Source of the DNA: Pezicula radicicola
Lineage: Eukaryota; Ascomycota; Leotiomycetes; Helotiales; Dermateaceae
Direction of reading: 5' to 3'
Length of the DNA: 64,000 nt
Assembly: GCA_003008705.1 (NCBI GenBank)
Contig: PDUO01000048.1
Coordinates: forward strand, 195,183 to 259,182
The position numbers and the translations under genes were made by a program. This document shows, piece after piece, positions 30,990-41,070 of this stretch; the first letter of the stretch is position 1; every line of letters begins with the position of its first letter. The notes beneath the pieces were generated by a model. The model had not been told where the DNA came from, did no database searches, and saw nothing but the letters and a program-made list of their open reading frames with translations.

Positions 30990-32351
30990 TTAGCTTCTAT
31001 CTTTCCATCCTACATTGTTCTGGATGCAAAACAAAACAGTTTCCTGAGCTGGACTTAAGACCGGAGTGAATTCAGAAGGTCTACAATTCTCCCAGCGATT
31101 GAAAGTATCGCCCTTTGCAAGTTTTATCCCCTTCTCGCCCCGTGAATATGTTAGGAATCTGTGCCACTTTTCATCATTAGGTGATAGCCCTAGTCCAAGG
31201 TTTATCCATCGTGTCACTACAAAAACGACTCCTTTAGTGCCATAGTCTTTCATATCCATCTGAAATTCGGCACCACAGTAATCGCACTCCCTTAAGTGCC
31301 TGCAAGATTCTTCTGGAAAGACATGCCCGCCAACGGATGTATAAACGCACAAGCATTCAAATGCGTGTTGTAGACGGTTATCTTGAATTGAAATATGTGC
31401 GCAAATCCAGAACCTACCTCTCCTATGAGCGCTGGCGTGAAAAATGCCGGTTGTGTTATCTATACAACTCCGAGGCAGTAAGACACAATATTGAGAGCGA
31501 AATATCATCTCGTTTGCGTCAATACGGGGCTCGTGGGTAATACAAAGACGACCACGTTGGGAGCAATATGGTTGTAAATGGAATTGAATAAGCTTGAGGT
31601 CTGTTCTTGTTAAAAATTCAAGATGAGTCCTAGGATCTTTGCCCAGGCGATAGAGCTTCATTGCCATTTGGAGATGTACAAAGCTGAAGTCGTTGAAGAG
31701 AAAATAAGAAACCCCGGAATTTATATCCCCTAGAACACAATTTAGTCTACTCCCTGGCTTGTGAAGAATAATGCACCGATGACAGTGGATATATTCCTCG
31801 AGGTCTGTAGATAATAAATCGAGGAGATCGTGCTTTTCTTCTTTGCATATATCTATAGTGCACTTTTTCCAATATTGCACCCCGACAATGCGTAGGAGGT
31901 CGTGAGAACAGAGACTAAGAGCTGTTGCTGATGCGGGCGGGAGAAACGTGGCTATATACTGAATAATCTCGACAGGAACATTTAAAAATGTTGGAAGTAG
32001 CTTCGGAACTTCTTTCTGGAGTAAAGCCTTCGCTGTCCATTGCTGTTGTGTTGAAGTAGAGACTTGTTGGAAAGGTCCGATAGGGAGATTCAAAAGTGAT
32101 GGAACAGGCTTTCGGACTTCTTTTGCGGTTAAAGCTTTTGCTACCCATTGGTTTTGTGTTGGAGCAGGGATTTGTTGAAAGGGTTCGATAGGGGTATTGG
32201 TAAGTTGTGGAAGAGACTCCGGAAGTTCTTTTAGGGGTATAGCTTTTGGATTCAATTTCTTTCGAGCAGGCTCACTATCGGAATCGACCAGCTTGTAGTA
32301 ACCACTGCGATCTTTCTTCCGGGATATCTTTCGATAAAGAGCTCCTAGCAT
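30990..32351 (-). CDS. F-box-like protein with repeated N-terminal module
   Basis: A single-exon 453-aa protein. After a basic start (RKISRKKDRSG), a module of about 36 residues occurs twice and a third time as the F-box-like segment itself: TNTPIEPFQQIPAPTQNQW, LNLPIGPFQQVSTSTQQQW and LNVPVEIIQYIATFLP. The last is followed by CSHDLLRIVG, the usual second half of an F-box. The C-terminal region is Cys-rich (CRHLRECDYCGAEF), perhaps a small metal site. F-box proteins recruit targets to SCF ubiquitin ligases through Skp1. The duplication of the F-box start looks like tandem duplication at DNA level. The gene lies at the edge of the repeat-rich compartment. Confidence 0.6.
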   Translation of the reverse strand: MLGALYRKISRKKDRSGYYKLVDSDSEPARKKLNPKAIPLKELPESLPQLTNTPIEPFQQIPAPTQNQWVAKALTAKEVRKPVPSLLNLPIGPFQQVSTSTQQQWTAKALLQKEVPKLLPTFLNVPVEIIQYIATFLPPASATALSLCSHDLLRIVGVQYWKKCTIDICKEEKHDLLDLLSTDLEEYIHCHRCIILHKPGSRLNCVLGDINSGVSYFLFNDFSFVHLQMAMKLYRLGKDPRTHLEFLTRTDLKLIQFHLQPYCSQRGRLCITHEPRIDANEMIFRSQYCVLLPRSCIDNTTGIFHASAHRRGRFWICAHISIQDNRLQHAFECLCVYTSVGGHVFPEESCRHLRECDYCGAEFQMDMKDYGTKGVVFVVTRWINLGLGLSPNDEKWHRFLTYSRGEKGIKLAKGDTFNRWENCRPSEFTPVLSPAQETVLFCIQNNVGWKDRS

Positions 32352-33609
32352 GGCTACGATCGTATATGGAGAGGGGTTGTATGCGTAATAAGGGTGTATT
32401 GTTTTTAGGAAACGAGCAAATTAATGTTTAGAGCAGTTGAGATAGGATATAAAGGAGAGGAAGGTCTGCGGCGAATAAAAAAAAATGTATTGTGGACTAA
32501 TTAATAATAGGCGGCCATATGACTAGCCTAAGGATAATTTAGTTCGTTGTCCGCCTAGAGCTAGAACTTAGTTTAGAACATTGCTTAATCACTAATTGTG
32601 AGCCGGTAAACACTCGTCTATACACTAGTAGATATTTTTATATTTTCTTCTAATCCTAAGAGTAGTAGCTATCACTTCTGTAAAACCCGACACCGAAGAA
32701 ACAAAAACACTTAAAAGCCTATCTAAATTAAGACTTGGCAAGGTTATCTGGGCGAGTTTATAAAAAAGTCTGCACACATATACAAAGCGTACCAAAGTCC
32801 CCATATCAATATACGAGCAAATAGCTAAAACAACTTCAATAGGTGAAGTATCTAACTTCCCTTCGAATACGCATAAGAGAGGAACATATATATATCCTAC
32901 GCTGAATTCTATGTCGATATTCCGATTAATGCCGTTATCGTGGAATTCTCTATATAGGGCTTCAGGACTACGCCGTCGCTAGCAAGGCAGATTGGAAGGA
33001 AGGAGGTGTAGTGCTGGGTGTACATAGAATAGAATCGCTTTGGAATCAGGCTTGAGAGCCGTATGGCTGAAATAAAGAATTCCCCCCTCTCAAATTCTTT
33101 TTCTAGTGACCTCAATTAGGTGAGATACCCAAAGCAATACAGTTATCCAGATCAAGTCAGATACCCAGGTCAAGTTAGTTGCCTAGATCAAGTCAGCTAC
33201 CCAATTGTTCTAAGTAACTGGCTCAGGTCGAGAAACCCATTTGAATCACTTACTCAATAATAAGTCATTGACTTCATTCGGCTATATGACTTCACTTGAA
33301 TTATTAGACTAGTATGTCTTGAACAACTGACTTGGCTTGGGCAATCACCTAAGTGACAAACTTAAAGAACTTGCTTGGTTTGAATACATGATTTGGTTTA
33401 TGTAACTCACTTAAATGACCTGCTTGACTTAAGTAACTAACTTATTTTAGTAACAGAACTAAGAGCAGTTTCAGGATTTTGCTTCTTGCTATACTACCTT
33501 GTTAGGTTACATGGGCACTAGTACTAGCTTTCCTGCCACTACTAGAAGCACAATTGAATCAATTCAATCACACTTCTTTCATGCTGTTCTCACTACTTTC
33601 CTCGAGGCC
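32352..33609. repeat. Intergenic with 18-bp repeat array at 33115-33470
   Basis: Positions 32352-33100 are AT-rich without genes. From about 33115 to 33240 there are reverse-oriented units (AGATCAAGTCAGATACCC at 18-bp spacing); from about 33250 to 33470 the orientation switches to forward units. The array ends about 140 bp from the 3' end of membrane-protein paralogue B, mirroring the position of the array next to paralogue A. The segment CCCTCTCAAATTCTT just before it also occurs next to the copies at 2700 and 6200. Confidence 0.65.
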
Positions 33610-34470
33610 TTAAAAGTTTTGAATTTCAGCAACTAAGCGTTCTATTACCGCCACTGAAGCCAAGCACCCCCCATGCTCCGTAGACTGTTGTAATATATCT
33701 CGAATATCATTTCGGGTCATCGCTCCCCCAACTAGTTTTCCCCACTCCTCCCCAAGCTTGGAATACACGCCGCGTGCAGAATCTCTTACTTGTTCTGGGT
33801 GTGTCAATGCCGTTAATAGAAGATGGGACAATTCGAGCATGGACCCAAACATCACCATTGTTAAAACCACACCCAATAACTCCCTGTTCCCCTTATCCCA
33901 GGTGTATGGGAGTTCACCGTAGAGAGGGTCTAAGCTGCCCAATGGCACTGATACAGCACCTGGGACCCTCGAGACGAAAATAAACGAAGCGAAGATAATC
34001 GCGATATAAACTAGGCTGAAAAACGAGAACGAGTCTCTATACAAAATTCGTGTCGCCATTGCTGTAAATTTCGAAACCTGTCGATAAGAGAAAGGGTCTT
34101 CGTTGTTAAGCCCTAAAACAGTCTCTAGGTCTTCCAAACCATGTTTCTTTAGATGCTGCAAAAGTTCTTCTCTAACCCGTCTACCCTCTCTTTCTCTTCC
34201 AATGTATACTGCTGTAATCGTTCCTTTGGCAATATCTCGTCTTTGTTTGAACAAGTGTCCGGCTGCACGAAGCACAACTCCAATCGGAATTCCTAATAGT
34301 GCTCCAAATAGCATGCGTGTAATCATCATTCGGGCTATTAGAGTGTCGTCGTCCTCTAATAATTCAGGGGAAGGCCACCATTTTCGTGCGCATGCTTCGA
34401 CTCGTAGCACTCGTAAAGGTATCCAGAATATAAGGCTTAATATACTGGGAAAAGCTGACTGAAGGAACAT
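33610..34470 (-). CDS. Multipass membrane protein, paralogue B
   Basis: 286 aa from the ATG at 34470, chosen because the alignment with the 3963-4913 paralogue begins at MFLQS; an in-frame ATG at 34560 would add 30 unrelated residues. It shares FWIPLR, EACA/G, GIPIG, IGRERE, the central soluble helix, YTWD, EWGK, RNDIRD and VAEIQ with paralogue A. Divergence is spread along the protein and the frame is intact, so the duplication is old and both copies are probably still coding. The family is not recognised. A poly-T tract lies in the leader (34483-34496 on the plus strand). Confidence 0.6.
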   Translation of the reverse strand: MFLQSAFPSILSLIFWIPLRVLRVEACARKWWPSPELLEDDDTLIARMMITRMLFGALLGIPIGVVLRAAGHLFKQRRDIAKGTITAVYIGREREGRRVREELLQHLKKHGLEDLETVLGLNNEDPFSYRQVSKFTAMATRILYRDSFSFFSLVYIAIIFASFIFVSRVPGAVSVPLGSLDPLYGELPYTWDKGNRELLGVVLTMVMFGSMLELSHLLLTALTHPEQVRDSARGVYSKLGEEWGKLVGGAMTRNDIRDILQQSTEHGGCLASVAVIERLVAEIQNF

Positions 34471-36364
34471 ATTGACTGTATGTGTTTTTTTTTTTTGATA
34501 AATAGCTATTGTGGGATTCGATGTGGTGGGTTGTGAGTGAATGATTTTTATGATGTTCAAGGTGGGATGGGTGGAACTTATATAAAGCAGTAGAACTTAA
34601 ATTTCAAGACGGACTGCGGAGCTAATTGGTTAGTCGTTCTATTGAAAGCGAACAATTTGATCCTAAATGAGTTAGTAGCTTCTGATTTACGTTGTCCGTC
34701 TCGAGTGAATTATTGAATTAGTACTTCTTGGCTTCCGCTAGATCACACTGAAGTTTTGGTTAACCGAGCCCCTTTTTGTGTGTCGCTTATTAGTCTACAA
34801 GACTGCAACCCAGATTTTTATGTGAAGGTTGATTAGCTCCTACACAACGCCTCCCCTTATTACCTCCTCGCCTTGCAAAGTTGGCGCAGCTGCGGTCATC
34901 TATGGTTACTAGACAATATTTGACAAGGCTAGCAAGGATATATGATAAGAACGCACTGGTTATTGCCGTGATACTCAGGTAACGTATTTAAAGTACTAAA
35001 ATGAGTTTCGCCTACTGTGGCCGTTAAATCCTCTATAGTGGAGACCTCACATTAGTGCAAGTCTCTAAAAGCAGAGCTGTACAAGCCATAGGTTGGGCAG
35101 CGGAGTGGGCTACTTTGGAATCCTGTATAAAGCCCAATAATTTAAAATAAGATTTTCGACCATTAAAAACATAACTGCCTGCAACAAAACCCAGATTTAA
35201 TCCTTCTAGGACAACGCTTAAGAGTTGGCATTACACTATACTTCAAGACAACATTCCTTCAATAACAATCCTAAAACCTCAAGTCTTCAGTCTTTGTTCT
35301 CGGCCTCCATTGAAACTACAGCTTCTGTCGTATCCTGTCGACTGCCCCAACCTGTCTAGAATATCGATTAGACATGTAGATATGTTAATTAGTAGGATAG
35401 ATCATACCTGGCCAAGTGTAAAACGTGCATAGAAGCTTAGCAAAAAGGTGCAAGTAGCCAAAGAGAACAGATACTAGTAACAACTAGATATCTGAGATAT
35501 TGCGTTTATAAAGCCCGATTAATTTAACGTTTTTAGTAATATGCCACCAGATCCAGAACACAACACAGAAAGATGTCTTTGTACGTTCATCTAAGGATGA
35601 AGTACTTTAATAATAAAGCCAAAAAAGTATAAAATCAACAATAGCAAAATTTATAGACATAGTAAGGTGTAACGCATAACAACACTAAGGTTGTTGCCTG
35701 TAAGAAAGTTAAATCGCTGAAATTACTACACCGAGTTGTATCTTACTTCTAAATATATCTTTCAACAAGTAAAATTTTCTAATTGCTTCTCCAATTGCTT
35801 CTCGCCCACCTTAGATATTGACAGAGAAATTTGGAATTGTTCTCAAGGGTTGTCTCAATTTCATATTATTGGTGGTATTGAAGTGCCACTATTAATATAG
35901 TCTGTTGCTGAGATTTCGAAATTCCGCCGTTCTATGTACACAGCACCTAACCAATTATACTATAGCTCTATACGAGTTCCTACGTTAATACGCCTAACAC
36001 GTTGGGAAGTCCCGACTGCACCAAAGTCCGTATGTTCGAAGGGCGCCAGAAGCCAGCGGAGGATTATCTTCGACTATTTAACATCGTCATCTGCAAAGAT
36101 AACAATACTAGTCTCGACCTCTGGAATAGCTTCGCAGATTTGGAGACGTTTACTAGCAATTGAACTTTTGAGGACTTTAAGATTTTTTGCATCCATTGAC
36201 TTGCAAATCTTATAGCTACTAGTAATTTCTATTAACGCCACAGCCTTTAAGGAGTCTTAGTCTCGACCTCATAGAAACGAAACTTCGTGTTAGTTTAGTC
36301 AATATACGAAATAACAAGATGGGAATTTGATGTGTGTAGCCATTATAAGTATTCCCTCATCCCT
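34471..36364. other. AT-rich intergenic, decayed sequence
   Basis: No intact gene is present. Composition is AT-rich with scattered stops in all frames. The fragment at 35990-36150 is less AT-rich and may be a remnant of a mobile-element gene, but no motif is clear enough to name it. Confidence 0.35.
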
Positions 36365-39300
36365 CTATAACGGAGGAGAAGATGTATTTAAAATTCGGCG
36401 TAATAATTGTTCTCTATCCGAACTGTGGCACACCAAATCCCAGAATCTCCCCTTTCGACCACAAAGATCCGCCGGTATGCCAGATTCAACAAGGGCGCCA
36501 CCCTCAAACACGAAGACTTTGTCAAAGTCCGCGATGGTGGCCAAGCGGTGCACCACACTAATGACCGTTGTGTCGGGTAGGCCCGCCCGAAGAGCTGCTT
36601 GTATCGTGGTATCGGTTTCCACGTCTATTCCGCTTGTAGCCTCGTCCATGATCACGATTTTTGGGCGAGAGAGAAGCGCTCGGGCGAGGAAGAGCATCTG
36701 GCGTTGGCCTTGAGAGATGTTGGTGCCCCCTTCGTTGAGCATGAACGATAAGTCCGCGCTGGGTTCAGCATCCGCCTGAGAATTGCATGTGAAGCAAACA
36801 TTTCTCAGTGCAGCCACTAGAGTCTTGTTATCAAAGGTACCGTCGGGGTCTAGAGTAGACCGAAGAGAGCCGGAGAAGAGGTAAGGGTCCTGGGGAATGA
36901 CGAATAGTCGTTGGCGGAGGGCACGCAGCTCGATAGTGGATATATCGACTCCATCGATAATGATTTGACCTTGCCGCTGATGGATAAGCCTTGCGAAGGC
37001 CAGCGTAAGCGACGACTTCCCGGCCCCCGTACGTCCAACTATACCAACACGCTCACCTGGGTTGATGGATAAAGATATATCGTTCAGAGCTACACGAGAA
37101 TCCTGTGAACTGTGATAGCCTGCAACTAACTTGCACACCTGAACACTGCCGTGTGATGGCCAGGCCGGTGGAGGATCGATGCCAGACTTTGGCTCTCCAG
37201 AGAGCTTGCTATACTCGAAGATTCTCTCGGCGCTGTTCAGACCAGCTTCTACCGTTGCGATCCTCTGTAGGAAATTGGACATGGCCTTGTCGAATCGCAT
37301 GACAAACGATAGCGCGATGGCAACGGTGCCTGCGTCTGCTTTAGTCAGGACAGCACTCAGGGCAACAGAGGTTAAAAACAGAGCGCCGAGCATGCCCAGT
37401 TGAAGATCCATCATGATTCGACATAAAGCGTGATACCAGTCGGCGGACGAAGCGTCGTCGATGGTTCGAAATATTCGGTCTAGAAAGTAGCCCGACATAC
37501 CGTACGTCCGGATGGTAAGGACTCCGTCGGGGGCTAATAGGGAGCTCAGCTGGTCATACAACAAGGACGTTGTAGTCGCGCTCACGTCTTTGAGGGCTTT
37601 TGCTGTCGATATAAGGCGTATCCCCGCGCTACAGTATGCGTAAAGAAGCATCGGGGTGAAGATGATCCCCGAGGGAGAGATAAATATACTAGTTGACCAG
37701 CAAGAGTTAGCCGTCTGCAGGCATCACCAACATCATCGGGCAATATAGATAAAGCGCCATTTCACCTACCTTGTCAAGACAATGGAAACAACTTCAGTCA
37801 AGCTTTGAATCATGTACCCAACATCATGCGGCAGCCGCTGGTCAACTGTGTTGATATCCGACGTGAACCTTGTCACGATTTCGCCATGCGGCGTCCCCTC
37901 CAGCCACTGCAGAGGCGACCTAAGGACGGCACAGGTCATGCTCTCGAAGAGGCTCGCCGACGCCGTTATACCCAGGGCGAACCAGACAAAACATCTTGCG
38001 GCCATCGCATGGCATCTTAGGGACGAAAGAACCATGAAAACGGCGCCGTATAACACAATTCGAGTATCACCGCCGCCACCGGTCGCTTCCTGGCCAGATT
38101 CACGGCCTTGTTGCATGTGTGATGTCCAGTCTTTGAGCCACCATGACTTTGCGAAGCTCAATACTTCGCAGATGGTGAGAACAACCGCGACAAGACACCA
38201 GCTCCGCATTCCGCCAGTTGCACTGAAGTATAATTTGTAGCGAGACCACGATGTTCGCTTTCGTTGCGCTGTTTTGGTCTCTTGTGGCGATCTCGCGCCG
38301 TCCTGGGAAGGTTTCGGCACCCCGTCTCCAGCTCCAGCAACTCTCTGGATCCTCGAACTAGTACCATCACTCGACGCAGGCTCCATGTCTCCCTGAAAAA
38401 TTCCCTGAACATTGCCCCGGAGAGGCAGACGGGCGTCTTGCTCAGCTCTCGTCGACGACGACGACCGAGTGATTGGTGACAGCTGGCGTTGCTCCTTGAC
38501 CCTCCCGCCGTGTAGGTGCACCATGTACTCAGCTCGAGCCTGACATTGCGCCGCATGGTGTGTGACCAAGATACGGGTTCGATTCTTCGCCAAATCCCCA
38601 CAGACGGCGTGCTCCACCAGAAACTCACGCACCTCCGCATCCACAGCACTCAGGACGTCCTCCATGAGAATCATCTCGGCGCCGGAGTAGAGGGCCCGGG
38701 CCAGGGCAACGCGCCATCGCTGGCCGCCGCTCAGCGCCACACCCTTCAAGCCCACGAGCGTGGCATCGCCGTCTTTCAGCGCTTCGAGGTCCGCGTCCAA
38801 CGCACAGCTGTGGAGTGCGGCGCGGTACCGGTGCTGGTCTAGGGGGAGCCCGAAAAGGATGTTGTCGCGGATGGTAGTGTTGTCCATCCAAGGGGCCTAC
38901 GAGACGATGGCTACGGGATGCGGGGAGGCACCATGGTCATGCTTGGTGATCGTCTCCGTGCCCCAACGATCAGCGTCCACGTCTAGGACGTTTGCTCTCG
39001 GAGGACTATAGATGTTTCCAGACAGGGTGACAGCTTCCCCTGCTAGGGCGGACAGCAGCAAGCTCTTGCCGGACCCCGTCAACCCCGTCACTACGCTCAG
39101 CTGTCCATCCGGGAACTCTACCGACACATCTGCTAGTACAAACCCCTGCTGTCCTTCGCCATCCCCGGGCCAAGCTATCGTTGCACCCTGACAAGAGACC
39201 GTGTCTGACAGCGTTGTCTGCGTCCTTATGACCTCCCGCTCAGCAAAGAAAGACTCGAGACGTCGCAGACCCGCCAAGGCTTCGGAGAAGTACGTGCTGG

Positions 39301-41043
39301 TGAGCGGGAGGATAGCAAGGTCCGACTGGAGCTGCTGGAAGAGGTCGATGCACGTGAAGGCAACAGGTACGCTCAGCTTCTTGTTCTGTAAGGCGAAAAG
39401 GTAGATGGGAATCCCCGCAAGCAGGAGGGGGCCAATATTCGCCGCGAAGACGAGGCTGGACATCCAGATGGCACCCTTAAACAGCTGTCGTAGCTCCTGT
39501 TTTCGGGCTTGGAATATCCTTCTCTCCCAGGCGGCTTCGGCGGCCGACAGCTTCAGTTGTCGGATGGCGAGCAGAGCGTCTTTCAGTAAAGTGACTCTTT
39601 GGTCTCGGTGCATTCTCTGCTGCGATTGTACGCTTCCGTATTTGCTCGTCAGCATGGTCGTTAGAGGCAGGACAAGGACAGAGGCAACAAGGCCCGGCAG
39701 CAAACTCTTCCATCCAATCAGATTGACCAAGAAGGCTGTGGTCGAGACGAGCTTGGCTATCAGCATGGGAATCTTGTTCGTATCGGTATATGCCATGCAT
39801 GCTTTTGCACTACCAGACCTGCGTCAGTGAGAGCATGCTAAGCCGATGTTCATCGAGATAGAGAGACACACCTATCGAGTCGCATATGTGTTAGGATCGA
39901 TCCACGAGGGCGTTGATTCGCCTTGTCGACACCACTCAATGTCTCTGGGACATTTGGAAGGCAAAGAGCCTTGCGATATACCAACGAACTCAGCGTTGCT
40001 TGTATAGGAATCTGTAATTTGCTGACAGTGATCCACCGCAGCCACAAGCTTATCCAAAGCTCACCTACTTTGCAAAGTCCGAGAGCGAGCGCTAGGAAAT
40101 GTCCTTGTGTGTGCCCACCATCCCTGGCTTTGGGAGTAGTCTCGAGCTGCTGTAAGAGGCGAAACATCACAAATTGAGGACCTAGGCCAACAACTGATTG
40201 CAATAAGATGGTGAGTGCCCACTGACAGATGAGAGCACGAGCATGGGTCTTTGCTAGAGTGACTCTCAGGCCTTGTTGGCCTGAGCTGGCATTCTGGACG
40301 TGTTGTCGAGTCAAGTGTCTTGCCCTTACCGCACGATGAAGGGCTGGTAGGTCTGTCACTCGCAGTTTCGATACGATCTGGGCATGGAACAATTTCCTCG
40401 ACCAACCAAAAGTCGCCGTTTCGAGTAAAGAGCCACTGAATTGGCGGTCGACGAGCTTGCCTTCGAAATATCGGTCCGGCTGCCGAGGAATCGAGAGAAA
40501 CCCATAGAGTGTCGATATTGCTGCAACTAAGCTGGCAAGTAGCGCGGCGCGGTCAGTCGTGTCCACGTCAGATGTGCTCACTAGCTGGAAGGCGAGCAGC
40601 AATGCCAGAACGGCACTCGAGGCTGCTCCATTGAGGATAGAGCGCCCTCGGGTTTGCTTGTCCGTCAGGGTGATTCCAGTTTGGCCGGCGAGGATGATCT
40701 ACTCGATAGTTAGTCAGTTACACCGTAGATGCTCTAGTCGCCGAATCAATATAAACAAGGGATCAACGAGAGATTCCCGAACCCACACGCCCAGAATGGT
40801 CCGGTTGGAACCGTTCCATCCGGCAACGGAAGAGGCGATAATGATACCAGCCGTGGCCCCAAGGACCAAAGGGATAGGTTGAGCTTGGTCGAATATTCGT
40901 TTTGATTGTTCGGTGATTGATCCGTCCCGAAATTCGAATGCTCCGGACACGTTCGCAGGATCATCTCTTAAGAGCGAAAATAGCCTTGCAAGACTACAGG
41001 GTATTCCAAGAGCTGCAATCGCTGTTAGAGCGAGCTTCTCCAT
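36365..41043 (-). pseudogene. ABCC (MRP-type) ABC transporter, interrupted
   Basis: A full-length fungal ABCC transporter: N-terminal membrane region, TMD1, NBD1, TMD2, NBD2. Exons seen: complement(39872..40698), (37770..39818), (36365..37688), plus an N-terminal exon within about 40750-41043 whose 3' border I could not fix. NBD1: Walker A GLTGSGKS, signature LSGGQ, Walker B MILMEDVLSAVD (Glu where the first Asp is usual). NBD2: GRTGAGKSS, ISQGQRQ, IVIMDEATSGID and H-loop VVHRL. A TAG at 38897-38899 stands in frame between HPVAIVS and APWMDNT, exactly where the NBD1 Q-loop Gln belongs; no frame shift accompanies it. Base composition is visibly richer in GC than the neighbours. Either a recently disabled gene, a sequencing error, or a readthrough site. 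Confidence 0.85.
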
Positions 41044-41070
41044 CTCAAGATGTGATAGTATGAGCTTCAC

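Noticed and set aside
38158..38842. Overlapping ORFs within the ABC gene (38158-38649 minus, 38516-38842 plus)
   Set aside because: They are off-frame shadows of a GC-rich coding region; the ABCC frame explains the sequence fully.
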